From an uncultured Muribaculaceae bacterium (GTDB taxonomy: Bacteria; Bacteroidota; Bacteroidia; Bacteroidales; Muribaculaceae), in NCBI GenBank assembly GCA_910578095.1, contig CAJTOZ010000028.1:1-34593 (forward strand): a stretch of 34,593 bases of DNA, in the 5' to 3' direction. The notes under the pieces are model-generated. The model was not told the DNA's origin. It worked only from the letters and a program-made list of their open reading frames with translations, and ran no database searches. Both the position numbers and the translations under genes were made by a program. This document shows, piece by piece, positions 1 through 8,558 of this stretch (its first letter is position 1; every line of letters begins with the position of its first letter).

Positions 1-135
1 CCACAAACCGTTACCTAAAAATTGTCATGTACTGTAGCCGAAGGCACGTCCCTACATCGCGGGTCGGACTTCGTGCGTTTTTTCGCGGATAATTCTTTAA
101 AAAACCGGGGCGCATGATATTTTTTTTGCATCAAT
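1..135. other. 5' flank with no supportable gene
   Basis: This stretch precedes the first promoter. All three plus-strand frames hit a stop within about 100 bases, so it could hold only the last few codons of an upstream gene. A run of eight T lies at 120-127. I see no strong hairpin and no tRNA. Confidence 0.4.
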
Positions 136-168
136 ATTGGCGCAAATGAGAAAAAAAGCGTAATTTTG
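136..168 (+). promoter_or_regulatory. Bacteroidetes-type promoter for the zapB-like/zapA genes
   Basis: A perfect TAnnTTTG -7 box (TAATTTTG, 161-168) is preceded, after 21 bases, by ATTG (136-139), a 3/4 match to the TTTG -33 box. Transcription would start near 172-175, about 12-15 bases before the ATG at 187. Confidence 0.6.
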
Positions 169-186
169 TGAAAATTCCGACAGTCA

Positions 187-480
187 ATGGCCATCGACCT
201 CCGACAACAGCTTGAGCGCGTGAACGCCAAGACGACGCTTGTGCTGGAGAAATACGCCTTGATGCAGCAGCGCCTCGAGCAGGCGCGTGCCGAGGTGGCG
301 CGGCTCAATGCAGAGCTCGCCCGCCAAAAGCAAACCATCGAGGCACTGGAGCTGCGGCTTGAATATCTGAGCGTGAGCCACACCGTGGCTTCCTCGGCCG
401 AAGAGCTGGCGCGCACGAAGGGCATGATTGCGGAATTGGTGCGGGAGATCGACCGCTGCATAGCCGACCTGAGCGACTGA
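187..480 (+). CDS. Small coiled-coil protein upstream of ZapA (ZapB-like hypothetical)
   Basis: A 97-residue protein that is almost entirely one predicted coiled coil: charged, leucine-rich and heptad-like from about residue 5 to 75, without signal peptide or membrane segment. It sits 30 bases upstream of zapA. In many Bacteroidetes a short coiled-coil gene of this kind precedes zapA, and the size and architecture recall the division factor ZapB, but I see no sequence motif that proves homology. Inference: a cytoplasmic partner of ZapA or FtsZ. The start is the first ATG after a consensus promoter. It could equally be an unrelated scaffold protein. Confidence 0.8.
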   Translation: MAIDLRQQLERVNAKTTLVLEKYALMQQRLEQARAEVARLNAELARQKQTIEALELRLEYLSVSHTVASSAEELARTKGMIAELVREIDRCIADLSD

Positions 481-510
481 GCCGCGAGCCCCGGACCACG
501 CTGCTGATAC

Positions 511-825
511 ATGACCGACAACCTACGCATAACAATAAAAATCGCGGATGTCGAGCCCATACGCTTCGACATCAAACGCTCCGAGGAAGCCATCTACCGC
601 CGCGCAGAGTATCATATAAACAAACTCTACAGCCAGTGGCACAGCGGAGCAGGCAAAAGGCAGTCGCCGATGGAGGTCATGGCAAGGGTGGCTCTCGCCT
701 TTGCCGAGTTATACTATCGGAAAACCGAGCTGCTCAACGCACAGGGCGAAGTGCTCGCCGACTTTGAACGGCACCTCGACCGAATCCTTGAGCCCGAAAT
801 AGGGGCCGCCTCAGAGGAGGCTTAG
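511..825 (+). CDS. zapA: Cell division protein ZapA
   Basis: A 104-residue protein of ZapA size. The N-terminal beta-rich part (about residues 1-25) contains the ITIKIADVEP segment expected to contact FtsZ, and the C-terminal half is one long helix (about 25-95) forming the ZapA dimer/tetramer coiled coil. ZapA is a cytoplasmic protein that bundles FtsZ filaments and stabilises the Z ring. It follows the coiled-coil gene at 187-480 and probably shares its promoter. A terminator-like hairpin follows at 952-987, so rny may be transcribed partly separately. Confidence 0.88.
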   Translation: MTDNLRITIKIADVEPIRFDIKRSEEAIYRRAEYHINKLYSQWHSGAGKRQSPMEVMARVALAFAELYYRKTELLNAQGEVLADFERHLDRILEPEIGAASEEA

Positions 826-951
826 CCCCAACCACCGGCACCGGCCGCCCAACACGCCGCCGCGCCGCATATATCAGTACGTGCCCCGCACCCGCCATAA
901 AGCCGATTGCGCTCCGTCTATCGCTACCGCCAACACCGGACGATACACAGC

Positions 952-987
952 GCGCTCCGCAGCCAGGCAGGTGCGCTTTGTTTTTTT
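952..987 (+). terminator. Probable Rho-independent terminator or attenuator between zapA and rny
   Basis: GCGC and CC (952-958) pair with GG and GCGC (970-976) around one T-T mismatch, loop 959-969, followed by TTTGTTTTTTT at 977-987. Placement after zapA and 33 bases before the rny ATG fits either termination of the zapA transcript or partial attenuation of rny. Confidence 0.55.
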
Positions 988-1020
988 CTGATTATTGAAC
1001 CATCTAATATATACAAACAT

Positions 1021-2568
1021 ATGACATTCAATCTGATAACAATGATAGCCCTTGTGGTGCTCGCCGCTGCTGCCGCTGTGGCTGTGACTGTAGCCGCGCA
1101 GCGCCGCATGGCACGCACGCGCGCCAAGGAGATCATAGCCGATGCCGAGCGCGAGGCCGACGACATCAAGCGCACGCGTGAGCTTGAAGGCCGCGAGGAG
1201 GCAATGAAGATAACCACCGATGCCGAGAAGCAGGCCGCACGGCGCCAGAGCCAGGCCGACCAGCGCGACGCCAAGCTCAAGCAGCGCGAGCTGCAGCTCA
1301 ACCAGCAACAGAGCGAAAACCAGCGCGCACGCAATGAGGTGGACACCGCACGCGCTGCCCTCGAAAGCCGCGAGGCTGCTCTCGAGGCACGCCGCGCCGA
1401 GCTCGACAAGCTCCAGGCGCAGGCCCGCGAGCAGCTCGAGCACATCAGCGGCCTGAGCAGCGAGGAAGCCAAGGAGAAACTCGTGGAATCGCTGCGCGAC
1501 GAGGCCAAGACTGCCGCCGCCGGATATATCAACGACATCATGGACGAGGCCAAGCTCACGGCCAATAAGGAAGCCAAGCGCATAGTGGTGCAGAGCATAC
1601 AGCGCGTGGCCACCGAGACAGCCATCGAAAACTCTGTGACGGTGTTCCATATCGACAGCGATGAGATAAAAGGCCGCATCATAGGCCGCGAGGGCCGCAA
1701 CATCCGCGCCCTTGAAGCCGCCACGGGCATAGAAATCATAGTAGACGACACGCCCGAGGCCATAGTGCTCAGCGGTTTCGACCCCGTGCGCCGCGAGATC
1801 GCACGTCTGGCGCTCCACCAGCTGGTGGCCGACGGCCGCATCCACCCCGCCCGCATCGAGGAAGTGGTGGCCAAGGTGCGCAAGCAGATCGAGGAAGAAA
1901 TCGTGGAGACAGGCAAGCGCACAGCCATCGACCTCGGCATCCACGGGCTGCACCCCGACCTCATACGCATGGTGGGCAAGATGAAATACCGCTCCAGCTA
2001 CGGCCAGAACCTGCTGCAACACTCCCGCGAGACGGCCAACCTCTGCGCCATCATGGCCTCCGAGCTCGGCCTCAACCCCAAGAAAGCACGCCGCGCCGGC
2101 CTGCTGCACGACATAGGCAAGGTGCCCGATGAGGAGCCCGAACTGCCCCACGCACTCCTGGGCATGAAGCTGGCCGAGAAGTACAAGGAGAAACCGGAGA
2201 TATGCAACGCCATCGGCGCCCACCACGACGAGGTGGAGCAGACATCGCTGCTCGCGCCCATCGTGCAGGTGTGCGACGCCATCAGCGGCGCGCGTCCCGG
2301 CGCACGCCGAGAGATAGTGGAGGCCTATATCAAGCGCCTCAACGACCTCGAGCAGCTGGCTCTCAGCTATCCGGGCGTAATCAAGACCTACGCCATACAG
2401 GCAGGCCGCGAGCTGCGCGTCATAGTGGGTGCCGACAAGATCGACGATGCCGAGACCGAAAAGCTCTCGGCTGAGATAGCACGCCGCATCCAGGACGAAA
2501 TGACATATCCCGGACAGGTAAAGATCACCGTAATCCGCGAGACACGTTCCGTAAGCTTCGCCAAGTAA
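1021..2568 (+). CDS. rny: Ribonuclease Y
   Basis: A 515-residue endoribonuclease that initiates mRNA decay and processing. Domain order is standard: N-terminal membrane anchor (about 1-27, hydrophobic), long Ala/Glu/Arg-rich coiled coil (about 28-185), KH RNA-binding domain with its GRIIGREGRN loop near 218-227, and an HD phosphodiesterase domain with the metal-binding HD pair at 363-364 (LLHDIGK). I chose ATG 1021 because it puts the membrane helix at the very N-terminus; the upstream in-frame region contains the terminator-like hairpin and does not look coding. Four bases separate it from ricT, arguing for one transcript and a joint function. No consensus promoter is clear just upstream. 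Confidence 0.95.
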   Translation: MTFNLITMIALVVLAAAAAVAVTVAAQRRMARTRAKEIIADAEREADDIKRTRELEGREEAMKITTDAEKQAARRQSQADQRDAKLKQRELQLNQQQSENQRARNEVDTARAALESREAALEARRAELDKLQAQAREQLEHISGLSSEEAKEKLVESLRDEAKTAAAGYINDIMDEAKLTANKEAKRIVVQSIQRVATETAIENSVTVFHIDSDEIKGRIIGREGRNIRALEAATGIEIIVDDTPEAIVLSGFDPVRREIARLALHQLVADGRIHPARIEEVVAKVRKQIEEEIVETGKRTAIDLGIHGLHPDLIRMVGKMKYRSSYGQNLLQHSRETANLCAIMASELGLNPKKARRAGLLHDIGKVPDEEPELPHALLGMKLAEKYKEKPEICNAIGAHHDEVEQTSLLAPIVQVCDAISGARPGARREIVEAYIKRLNDLEQLALSYPGVIKTYAIQAGRELRVIVGADKIDDAETEKLSAEIARRIQDEMTYPGQVKITVIRETRSVSFAK

Positions 2569-2572
2569 AGCC

Positions 2573-3859
2573 ATGTCCGAGAAAGAAAAAAACTGCGCCG
2601 ATTGCCAAGGCGGCGGTTGCTCGGGAGGCTGCAACGGATGCACGGGCTGCGGTGCGGAGCCGCGCGGCAAGCTCACCTGCACCGACTGGCTCTCCGATAT
2701 CCCCGCAGGCGATTGCGACCTCGTGGAGGTGCTGTTCAAGAACACCCGCAAGGGCATCTACCGCAATTCCACCCATCTCGACCTCGCCATAGGCGACATG
2801 GTGGCCGTGGAGGCTTCTCCCGGCCACGACATAGGCTGCGTCACGCTCACAGGGCCGCTTGTGCGCCTGCGTCTGCGCCGCCGCTCCAAGAACGATGGCG
2901 AGATAAAGCGCGTGTTCCGCAAGGCACGCCCGGCCGACCTCGAGAAATACCGCGAGGCCCGCGCCCGCGAGCATGAGACCATGATACGCGCCCGCCGCAT
3001 AGCCGAGAAGCTCGGCCTCAACATGAAGATAGGCGATGTGGAGTTTCAGGGCGATGGCAACAAGGCCATATTCTACTACATAGCCGACGAGCGCGTGGAC
3101 TTCCGCCAGCTCATCAAGGTGCTGGCCGAGAATTTCAAGGTGCGCATCGAGATGAAGCAGATAGGCGCGCGCCAGGAAGCCGGACGTATCGGCGGCATAG
3201 GGCCATGCGGGCGTCCGCTGTGCTGCTCCAGCTGGATGACCAACTTTGTGAGCGTGGCCACAGGTGCCGCACGCTATCAGGACATCTCGCTCAACCCGCA
3301 GAAACTGGCCGGACAGTGCGCCAAGCTCAAGTGCTGCCTCAATTTTGAGGTGGATGCCTATGTGGAGGCTGTCAAGAGCCTGCCCAGCCGCGAGATACGC
3401 CTCGAGACAGCCGACGCCACCTATTTCCACTTCAAGACCGACATCTTCCGCCGGCGCATCACCTACAGTACCGACAAGCGTCTCGCCGTCAATCTCGTGA
3501 CCATCGATGCCGACCGCGCTTTCGAGGTCATAGCCCTCAACAAGGCCGGCGAAAAGCCCCTCACGCTCGAGAGCGAGGAACAGCAGGCCAAGCCCAAGGA
3601 GGCTGCCGCCTACGGCGACCTGCTCGGACAGGACGACCTCACGCGATTCGACAAAAAGAAGAAGAAAAAACGTAAAGGCCCCAAGCCTGTCAAGGAGGCC
3701 CGCGAAGGCGCGGAGCAGCCGCAGCCACAGCCGCGTCCGAAGGCTCCGCGCGAGGGTGGCGAGCAGAAGGACGCTGCGCAGCACAAACGCCGCAATAGAA
3801 ACCGCAACCGCTCCCGTGGCCCGCAAGGCGAGGGTGGGGGTGCCCCTAAGAACGATTGA
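2573..3859 (+). CDS. ricT: PSP1-family protein RicT (YaaT), Fe-S subunit associated with RNase Y
   Basis: A 428-residue PSP1-domain protein. The core (about residues 35-330) carries the family motifs GIGPCGRPLCC and CAKLKCC, whose cysteines match those that bind an Fe-S cluster in Bacillus RicT. In Bacillus, RicT works with RicA and RicF to direct RNase Y to certain mRNAs. Two features stand out: six extra cysteines at 8, 11, 16, 20, 23 and 26 in a Gly-rich N-terminal head, and a disordered basic tail after about residue 355 with a poly-Lys block, Pro/Gln stretches and an RNRNRNR-type segment, as in RNA-binding tails. It lies four bases after rny, supporting a shared task. No ricA- or ricF-like gene is in the window. 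Confidence 0.92.
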   Translation: MSEKEKNCADCQGGGCSGGCNGCTGCGAEPRGKLTCTDWLSDIPAGDCDLVEVLFKNTRKGIYRNSTHLDLAIGDMVAVEASPGHDIGCVTLTGPLVRLRLRRRSKNDGEIKRVFRKARPADLEKYREARAREHETMIRARRIAEKLGLNMKIGDVEFQGDGNKAIFYYIADERVDFRQLIKVLAENFKVRIEMKQIGARQEAGRIGGIGPCGRPLCCSSWMTNFVSVATGAARYQDISLNPQKLAGQCAKLKCCLNFEVDAYVEAVKSLPSREIRLETADATYFHFKTDIFRRRITYSTDKRLAVNLVTIDADRAFEVIALNKAGEKPLTLESEEQQAKPKEAAAYGDLLGQDDLTRFDKKKKKKRKGPKPVKEAREGAEQPQPQPRPKAPREGGEQKDAAQHKRRNRNRNRSRGPQGEGGGAPKND

Positions 3860-3863
3860 TACC

Positions 3864-4328
3864 ATGCGCCGACTTCTCTCCATACCCGTGTGCGCCGCTT
3901 TGGCGCTCGCCGCTTGCTCCGGCGGCGACGACAGCGGGCGCACCCTGTACAGCGCTTTCCGCCATGTGGATGCCGGCGCGTGGCGCTACACCGACACTCT
4001 CGTGTTTCCGCTCGCAGGCATGACCGACACTGTGCCGCGCCACGGCGACCTCGTGGTGACGGTGCGCCATTCCAACGACTACGACTTCAGCAACATCTGG
4101 CTGGAAGTGGAGCTGCCCGGAGGCGACACGCGCAGTGTGTGCATGGAATTGGCCGATGTGTACGGCCGGTGGTATGGCCGCGGCATGGGGCTTACGTTCG
4201 AGCGCACCGACACGCTGCTGCGCGGTATCACCCTCGGACCGGCCGATACGCTGCGTCTGCACCACAATATGCGTGCCGATACCCTGCGCGCCGTGGAGCA
4301 GGTGGGGGTGTTCTTCGTAGGTAATTGA
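3864..4328 (+). CDS. gldH: Gliding motility/T9SS-associated lipoprotein GldH
   Basis: A 154-residue lipoprotein. ATG 3864 gives a proper signal peptide ending in a lipobox (LALAAC, lipidated Cys 18); the in-frame stretch upstream lies inside ricT and was excluded. The rest is a beta-rich domain with the GldH-like pattern of paired aromatic residues (DFSNIWLEVELPGG near the middle). GldH is a Bacteroidetes lipoprotein linked to gliding and type IX secretion, but it also occurs in non-motile gut species, where its exact role is unclear. It starts 4 bases after ricT. The protease with a T9SS-like tail at the far end of the window is a possible functional link (inference). Confidence 0.8.
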   Translation: MRRLLSIPVCAALALAACSGGDDSGRTLYSAFRHVDAGAWRYTDTLVFPLAGMTDTVPRHGDLVVTVRHSNDYDFSNIWLEVELPGGDTRSVCMELADVYGRWYGRGMGLTFERTDTLLRGITLGPADTLRLHHNMRADTLRAVEQVGVFFVGN

Positions 4329-4379
4329 AAATTAGAAAACAAGGGCGCCGCCCCCATTTCTGCAAACCTGTTTCCTCTT

Positions 4380-5006
4380 ATGAAAAAAATGGATTACGAC
4401 GCTTATATCTTCGATATGGACGGCACCCTGTGGGATGCCGTCGACGGCTATTGCGACGTGTGGAACGCGACCATCGACGCCTTCGGGATAGACTGCCCGC
4501 CCATCGACCGCGACCGCCTCTTCACCCAGATGGGACAGCCGCTTGATGTGATCATGGACGCGCTCATCCCCGGCGACTACGACCGCGATGCCTTCATGAG
4601 CCGCATGCGCGAGCTGGAAGCCGAAATAGTGCCCCGTCGCGGTGGCGTGCTCTATCCGCGCGTGCGCGAGGTCATTGAAGAGCTGCGTGCCCGCGGCGCG
4701 CGCATATACCTTGTCAGCAACTGCGGTGCCTCGGGTCTGCGCAATTTCTTTGCTTTCACGGGCCTCGGCGATCTTTTCGACGACAGTGGCGCCCACGGCA
4801 TCAACGGCCTCAGCAAGGCCGAGAATATAGCCCTGATGGTGGAACGCCACGGGCTGAAACATCCCGTCTATGTGGGCGACACGCAGCTCGATGTCGATTC
4901 CTCCCATGCCGCCGGCGTTCCTGCCGTGTGGTGTGCCTACGGTTTCGGCGAAGCCGACGGTGCAGAGCATCGCATAGACAGCTTTGAAGAACTTCTTTCG
5001 CTATGA
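4380..5006 (+). CDS. HAD-superfamily phosphatase (phosphoglycolate phosphatase-like)
   Basis: A 208-residue cytoplasmic HAD hydrolase. Motif I is FDMDGTLWD, with nucleophile Asp 12 and acid/base Asp 14; motif II is LVSNCG; motif IV is VGDTQLDVDSS followed by AAGVPAVW, typical of the subfamily IA Gph/PGM-like group. The helical cap lies between motifs I and II (about 20-90). Substrate is unknown; such enzymes dephosphorylate small sugar phosphates or phosphoglycolate. An alternative start is the ATG at codon 4. Its stop overlaps the start of the M24 peptidase gene (ATGA), so the two are probably translationally coupled. Confidence 0.88.
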   Translation: MKKMDYDAYIFDMDGTLWDAVDGYCDVWNATIDAFGIDCPPIDRDRLFTQMGQPLDVIMDALIPGDYDRDAFMSRMRELEAEIVPRRGGVLYPRVREVIEELRARGARIYLVSNCGASGLRNFFAFTGLGDLFDDSGAHGINGLSKAENIALMVERHGLKHPVYVGDTQLDVDSSHAAGVPAVWCAYGFGEADGAEHRIDSFEELLSL

Positions 5007-6208
5007 TCCATCATTCCGACCTGTTGATACTGCTCGACGACGCCGAGTATGCCCTGCGTCTGGAGCGCCTGCAGCAGGCGTTGGCTCCCGTGGCCGACGC
5101 CATGCTCATCACCGACCATGCCACGCTTTACTGGCTCACTGGGCGCGTGTTTGCCGGCTACGCCTATGTGCCGGCTGCCGCGGCGCCTCTCTATGGGCTG
5201 CGGCGCTGCGTGCATTTGAAGGGACCGGGCGTTGCCGCCGAGCGCAAGATTGAGGATTTTGCCGTGCGTGTGGCAGGTATATGCCCGCCGGCGCGGCGTC
5301 TTGCGCTGGAGACTTCGGTGGCCAGCTACGACGCCGTGGAGCGCTATCGCGCCGCGTTTGCCGCGCAGTGGGAGGATGTGTCGGTGGTGGCCGCCGGCCC
5401 CGTGCTGCGTGCCGTACGTGCCGTCAAGACCCCCCGGCAATTGCAGCTCATGCGGGAGTCGGGGCGCCGGCACGAGGCTGTGTACCGCCGCATCCCTCAG
5501 CTATATGCACCCGGCATGACCGATATGGAACTGCAGGTGGAGATAGAGCGCACGTCGCGTCTGGAGGGCTGTCTGGGGCAATTCCGCATCGCCGGCGACG
5601 ACATGGAGCTATTCATGGGCAGCATCCTCACCGGCGACAACGCCGATGCTCCGTCGCCCTATGATTTCGCCATGGGCGGAGCGGGCATGGATCCGTCGCT
5701 GCCCGTGGGCGCCGATGGCTCGGTGATACGCCCCGGCACCACGGTCATGGTGGACATGAACGGCGACTTCACCGGCTATATGACCGACATGACGCGCACA
5801 TTCCGCCTCGGGGCCATCGCCGAAGAGGCCATGCGGGCGCATGAGGTGAGCCGCGACATCTGCCGCCGTCTGGCCGGGATGGGCGTTCCCGGCACCCCGG
5901 CCCGCGAGCTTTACGACACAGCCCTCGCCATGGCGCGTGAGGCCGGCCTCGAGCACTGTTTCATGGGCCACAGGCAGCATGCGGGCTTTGTGGGCCATGG
6001 CCTCGGCATAGAAATAAACGAGGCGCCTGTCATAGCCCCGCGCTCGCGCGACATACTCGCCGAGGGGATGTGTGTGGCTCTGGAGCCCAAGTTTGTGATC
6101 CCCGGCACCGGCGCCGTGGGCATAGAGAATACCTATGTGGTGCGTGCGTGTGGCCCCATGGAGTGCATCACCGGCGCGCCCGAAGAAATTATAAATCTGG
6201 AAAAATGA
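5003..6208 (+). CDS. M24-family metallopeptidase (Xaa-Pro aminopeptidase-like)
   Basis: A 401-residue protein with a creatinase-like N-terminal domain (about 10-150) and a pita-bread catalytic domain (about 165-395). All five metal ligands are visible: Asp 251 and Asp 262 (VDMN...TDMTRT), His 332 (GHGLGIEINEAP), Glu 361 (ALEPK) and Glu 375 (GIENT). It therefore looks active as a two-metal peptidase that removes N-terminal residues before proline or cleaves Xaa-Pro dipeptides; the exact specificity cannot be read. No signal peptide, so cytoplasmic. It overlaps its neighbours by 4 bases at both ends (the HAD gene and cca), indicating a tightly coupled operon. Confidence 0.9.
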   Translation: MIHHSDLLILLDDAEYALRLERLQQALAPVADAMLITDHATLYWLTGRVFAGYAYVPAAAAPLYGLRRCVHLKGPGVAAERKIEDFAVRVAGICPPARRLALETSVASYDAVERYRAAFAAQWEDVSVVAAGPVLRAVRAVKTPRQLQLMRESGRRHEAVYRRIPQLYAPGMTDMELQVEIERTSRLEGCLGQFRIAGDDMELFMGSILTGDNADAPSPYDFAMGGAGMDPSLPVGADGSVIRPGTTVMVDMNGDFTGYMTDMTRTFRLGAIAEEAMRAHEVSRDICRRLAGMGVPGTPARELYDTALAMAREAGLEHCFMGHRQHAGFVGHGLGIEINEAPVIAPRSRDILAEGMCVALEPKFVIPGTGAVGIENTYVVRACGPMECITGAPEEIINLEK

Positions 6209-7638
6209 ATCTCGCCGACCGTCTGTCCGATCCGATTTTCGCCAAGGTGGGCGCCGCAGCCGATGAGCTCGGGCGTCCGGCCTATGCCGTGGGCGGCTAT
6301 GTGCGCGACCTCATCATAGGACGCCACAGCAAGGATATAGATTTCGTCACGGTGGGTTCCGGTATCGACCTGGCCCATGCAGTGGCCGCGCGTCTGGGAC
6401 GCCGGTGCCGTGTCAATGTGTTCCGCACCTACGGCACCGCGCAGATAAAGCGCGGCGACATGGAGCTGGAATTTGTGGGCGCGCGCCGTGAGAGCTACCG
6501 CAGCGATTCGCGCAACCCCATAGTGGAAAGCGGCACTCTGGAGGAGGATATCGCCCGGCGCGATTTCACCATCAACGCAATGGCGCTGAGTGTCAACCGC
6601 GACAGCTTCGGCGAGCTGGTGGACATGTATGGCGGGGTGGAGGACATACGCACCCGCACCATACGCACGCCGCTCGACCCCGACATCACGTTCAGCGACG
6701 ACCCTCTGCGCATGATGCGCGCCGTGCGCTTTGCGTCGCAGCTGCAGTTTGATATCGCGCCGGCCACCTTTGAGGCCATCTGCCGCAACGCCTCGCGCAT
6801 AGAGATAATCACCGTGGAGCGCATCAAGGATGAGCTGTGCAAGATCATGCGTTCGCCGAAGCCCTCCATAGGCTTGGACCTTCTGCACCGCTCGGGCCTG
6901 CTCGCACTCATATTTCCCGAGTTGGAAGCGTTGTGCGGAGTGGATGTGGTGCACGGCCGCGGCCATAAGGACAATTTCTACCACACACTGCAGGTGCTGG
7001 ACGGCGTGGCCGCCGTCAGCGACAACGAGTGGCTGCGCTGGGGCGCGCTGCTCCACGACATAGGCAAGCCCGCCACCAAGCGCTTCGACGAGCGCAACGG
7101 ATGGAGCTTCCACAACCACAATTTCATAGGCGCCAAAATGGTGCCCCGCATCTTCGGCCGTCTGCGCCTCGGCATGGGCGAGCAGATGCGCTATGTGCAG
7201 AAACTCGTGGAACTGCACATGCGGCCCATAGCGCTTGTGGAGGATGAGGTGACCGACAGTGCCGTGCGGCGTCTCATCAACTATGCCGAGGACGACCTCG
7301 ACGATCTGATGATACTCGCACGCGCCGATATCACCAGCAAGAATGAAGAGAAAAAGCAGCGCTTCCTCGAAAACTTCGACATCGTGGAGCGCAAATACGA
7401 GTACATACGCACCCTCGATGCCGAGCGTGCCCGCCGCAACCCTGTGGACGGCAACGAGATAATGCACATCTTCGGCCTTGCTCCCAGCCCTGCCGTGGGC
7501 ATGCTCGCCGGATTGCTCAAGCAGGCTATAAAGGACTGCGAGATCGAGGATACCCGCGAAGCCGCCCTGAGCTATCTCATCGATCTCGCCGCCGCGCGCG
7601 GCATACCGGTGGTCAACCCGCCGGCAGCCGATGAATGA
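6205..7638 (+). CDS. cca: CCA tRNA nucleotidyltransferase with HD domain
   Basis: A 477-residue bacterial class II nucleotidyltransferase that builds or repairs the 3' CCA end of tRNAs from CTP and ATP. Visible are the GG motif (30-31) and the metal-binding DID (44-46) of the head, the RRDFTINAMAL motif, the neck DDPLRMMRAVRFA motif, and a C-terminal HD domain (LLHDIGKP, His 284/Asp 285) as in enzymes with added phosphohydrolase activity. ATG 6205 is chosen because it gives the canonical N-terminus and an ATGA overlap with the M24 stop. The tRNA-Asp in this window already encodes CCA, so here the enzyme would mainly repair ends. Confidence 0.93.
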   Translation: MNLADRLSDPIFAKVGAAADELGRPAYAVGGYVRDLIIGRHSKDIDFVTVGSGIDLAHAVAARLGRRCRVNVFRTYGTAQIKRGDMELEFVGARRESYRSDSRNPIVESGTLEEDIARRDFTINAMALSVNRDSFGELVDMYGGVEDIRTRTIRTPLDPDITFSDDPLRMMRAVRFASQLQFDIAPATFEAICRNASRIEIITVERIKDELCKIMRSPKPSIGLDLLHRSGLLALIFPELEALCGVDVVHGRGHKDNFYHTLQVLDGVAAVSDNEWLRWGALLHDIGKPATKRFDERNGWSFHNHNFIGAKMVPRIFGRLRLGMGEQMRYVQKLVELHMRPIALVEDEVTDSAVRRLINYAEDDLDDLMILARADITSKNEEKKQRFLENFDIVERKYEYIRTLDAERARRNPVDGNEIMHIFGLAPSPAVGMLAGLLKQAIKDCEIEDTREAALSYLIDLAAARGIPVVNPPAADE

Positions 7639-7678
7639 TTTTAATCCCTGATTTCTAACTATTATTATTTTTCAGCCC

Positions 7679-8020
7679 GTGTTTTTTGTTCAGAAACGTA
7701 TTGAAATATCGGCCAGCCATTACCTGCGCCTCAACTACGAGAGCAAGTGCCGCACGCTGCATGGCCACAACTGGATTATAAACGTGTATTGCCGCGCCCG
7801 CGAACTCGACGAGAACGGGATGGTAACGGATTTCACCCACATCAAGCACCGTGTGATGGACCGTCTCGACCACACTGCCATCAACGATGTGGTGGACTTC
7901 AACCCCACGGCCGAGAATATGGCACGCTGGATATGCGGGCAGATACCCAACTGCTACCGCGTGGACGTGCAGGAGAGCGAGGGCAATCTGGCCACATATA
8001 CCGTCGACGATGATGTATAA
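7679..8020 (+). CDS. queD: 6-carboxy-5,6,7,8-tetrahydropterin synthase QueD
   Basis: A 113-residue enzyme that converts 7,8-dihydroneopterin triphosphate to 6-carboxytetrahydropterin, the second step toward queuosine. Zinc ligands His 14, His 28 and His 30 and catalytic Cys 24 (KCRTLHGH) are in place, as is the later DFTHIK...LDH segment. The start is a GTG at 7679: there is no in-frame ATG between it and the stop at 7649-7651, and GTG places His 14 where the family has it. The 40-base AT-rich gap after cca has no clear promoter. It overlaps queE by 8-11 bases. Confidence 0.92.
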   Translation: MFFVQKRIEISASHYLRLNYESKCRTLHGHNWIINVYCRARELDENGMVTDFTHIKHRVMDRLDHTAINDVVDFNPTAENMARWICGQIPNCYRVDVQESEGNLATYTVDDDV

Positions 8021-8558
8021 GGTAAACGAGATATTCTATTCGCTGCAGGGCGAAGGCTACTATACGGGCACTCCGGCCGTGTTTCTGCGTTTCAGCGGAT
8101 GCAACCGCCGCTGCGCTTTCTGCGACACTGATTTCGCGGCATTCCGCGAGCTCAGCGCCTCCGACATCGTGGCCGAGGTGGCGGCTTTTCCGGCACGCCA
8201 TATTGTGGTGACGGGAGGCGAACCGCTGCTCCAGCTCGACGACACTCTCGTGCGTGCCCTCAAGGGCGCCGGATTCTACATACAGGTGGAGACCAATGGC
8301 TCGCTGCCTGCGCCTACGGGCGTGGACTGGGTCACATGCTCGCCCAAGGCTGCGCCGTGGGGCATCGACCGCATAGACGAGCTCAAGGTGGTGTACGAGG
8401 GCCAGGACGTGGAGCGAATAGCATCGCTGCTGCCCGCGCCGCGCCATTTTCTGCAGCCCTGCTCAGGCCTCAACACCGCCGAGGTGATAGATTATATACT
8501 CGCGCATCCCCATTGGCGCCTGTCGCTGCAGACACACAAGCTCATTGACATCCGCTGA
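8010..8558 (+). CDS. queE: 7-carboxy-7-deazaguanine synthase QueE (radical SAM)
   Basis: A radical SAM enzyme of 181-182 residues that contracts the ring of 6-carboxytetrahydropterin to 7-carboxy-7-deazaguanine. The compact CX3CX2C cluster motif (CNRRCAFC, cysteines near 31, 35 and 38) follows the FYSLQGEG N-terminal signature; VVTGGEPLLQ is the SAM-binding glycine motif, and the C-terminal LQTHKLIDIR is typical of QueE. Two adjacent ATGs (8010, 8013) can start it, both inside the queD 3' end. No QueC or QueF gene follows in this window. The 3' end runs 17 bases into the convergent GNAT gene. Confidence 0.93.
   Translation: MMYKVNEIFYSLQGEGYYTGTPAVFLRFSGCNRRCAFCDTDFAAFRELSASDIVAEVAAFPARHIVVTGGEPLLQLDDTLVRALKGAGFYIQVETNGSLPAPTGVDWVTCSPKAAPWGIDRIDELKVVYEGQDVERIASLLPAPRHFLQPCSGLNTAEVIDYILAHPHWRLSLQTHKLIDIR

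Noticed and set aside
1..102. Tail of an upstream gene such as pheT in the third frame, ending at the stop near 100-102
   Set aside because: Too short and without a recognisable C-terminal motif.
826..951. Possible 6S RNA between zapA and rny
   Set aside because: The position next to zapA recalls 6S RNA, but the plus strand is C-rich and G-poor, the ends do not pair and no long interrupted helix can be drawn. Only the terminator-like hairpin at 952-987 is supported.
874..3943. Long minus-strand open frames opposite rny and ricT
   Set aside because: Shadows of the two conserved plus-strand genes; no recognisable domain.
4329..4379. Short GC hairpin between gldH and the HAD gene as terminator
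   Set aside because: Stem is only about four bases and no T-run follows; no promoter box is seen for the HAD gene, so the operon probably continues.
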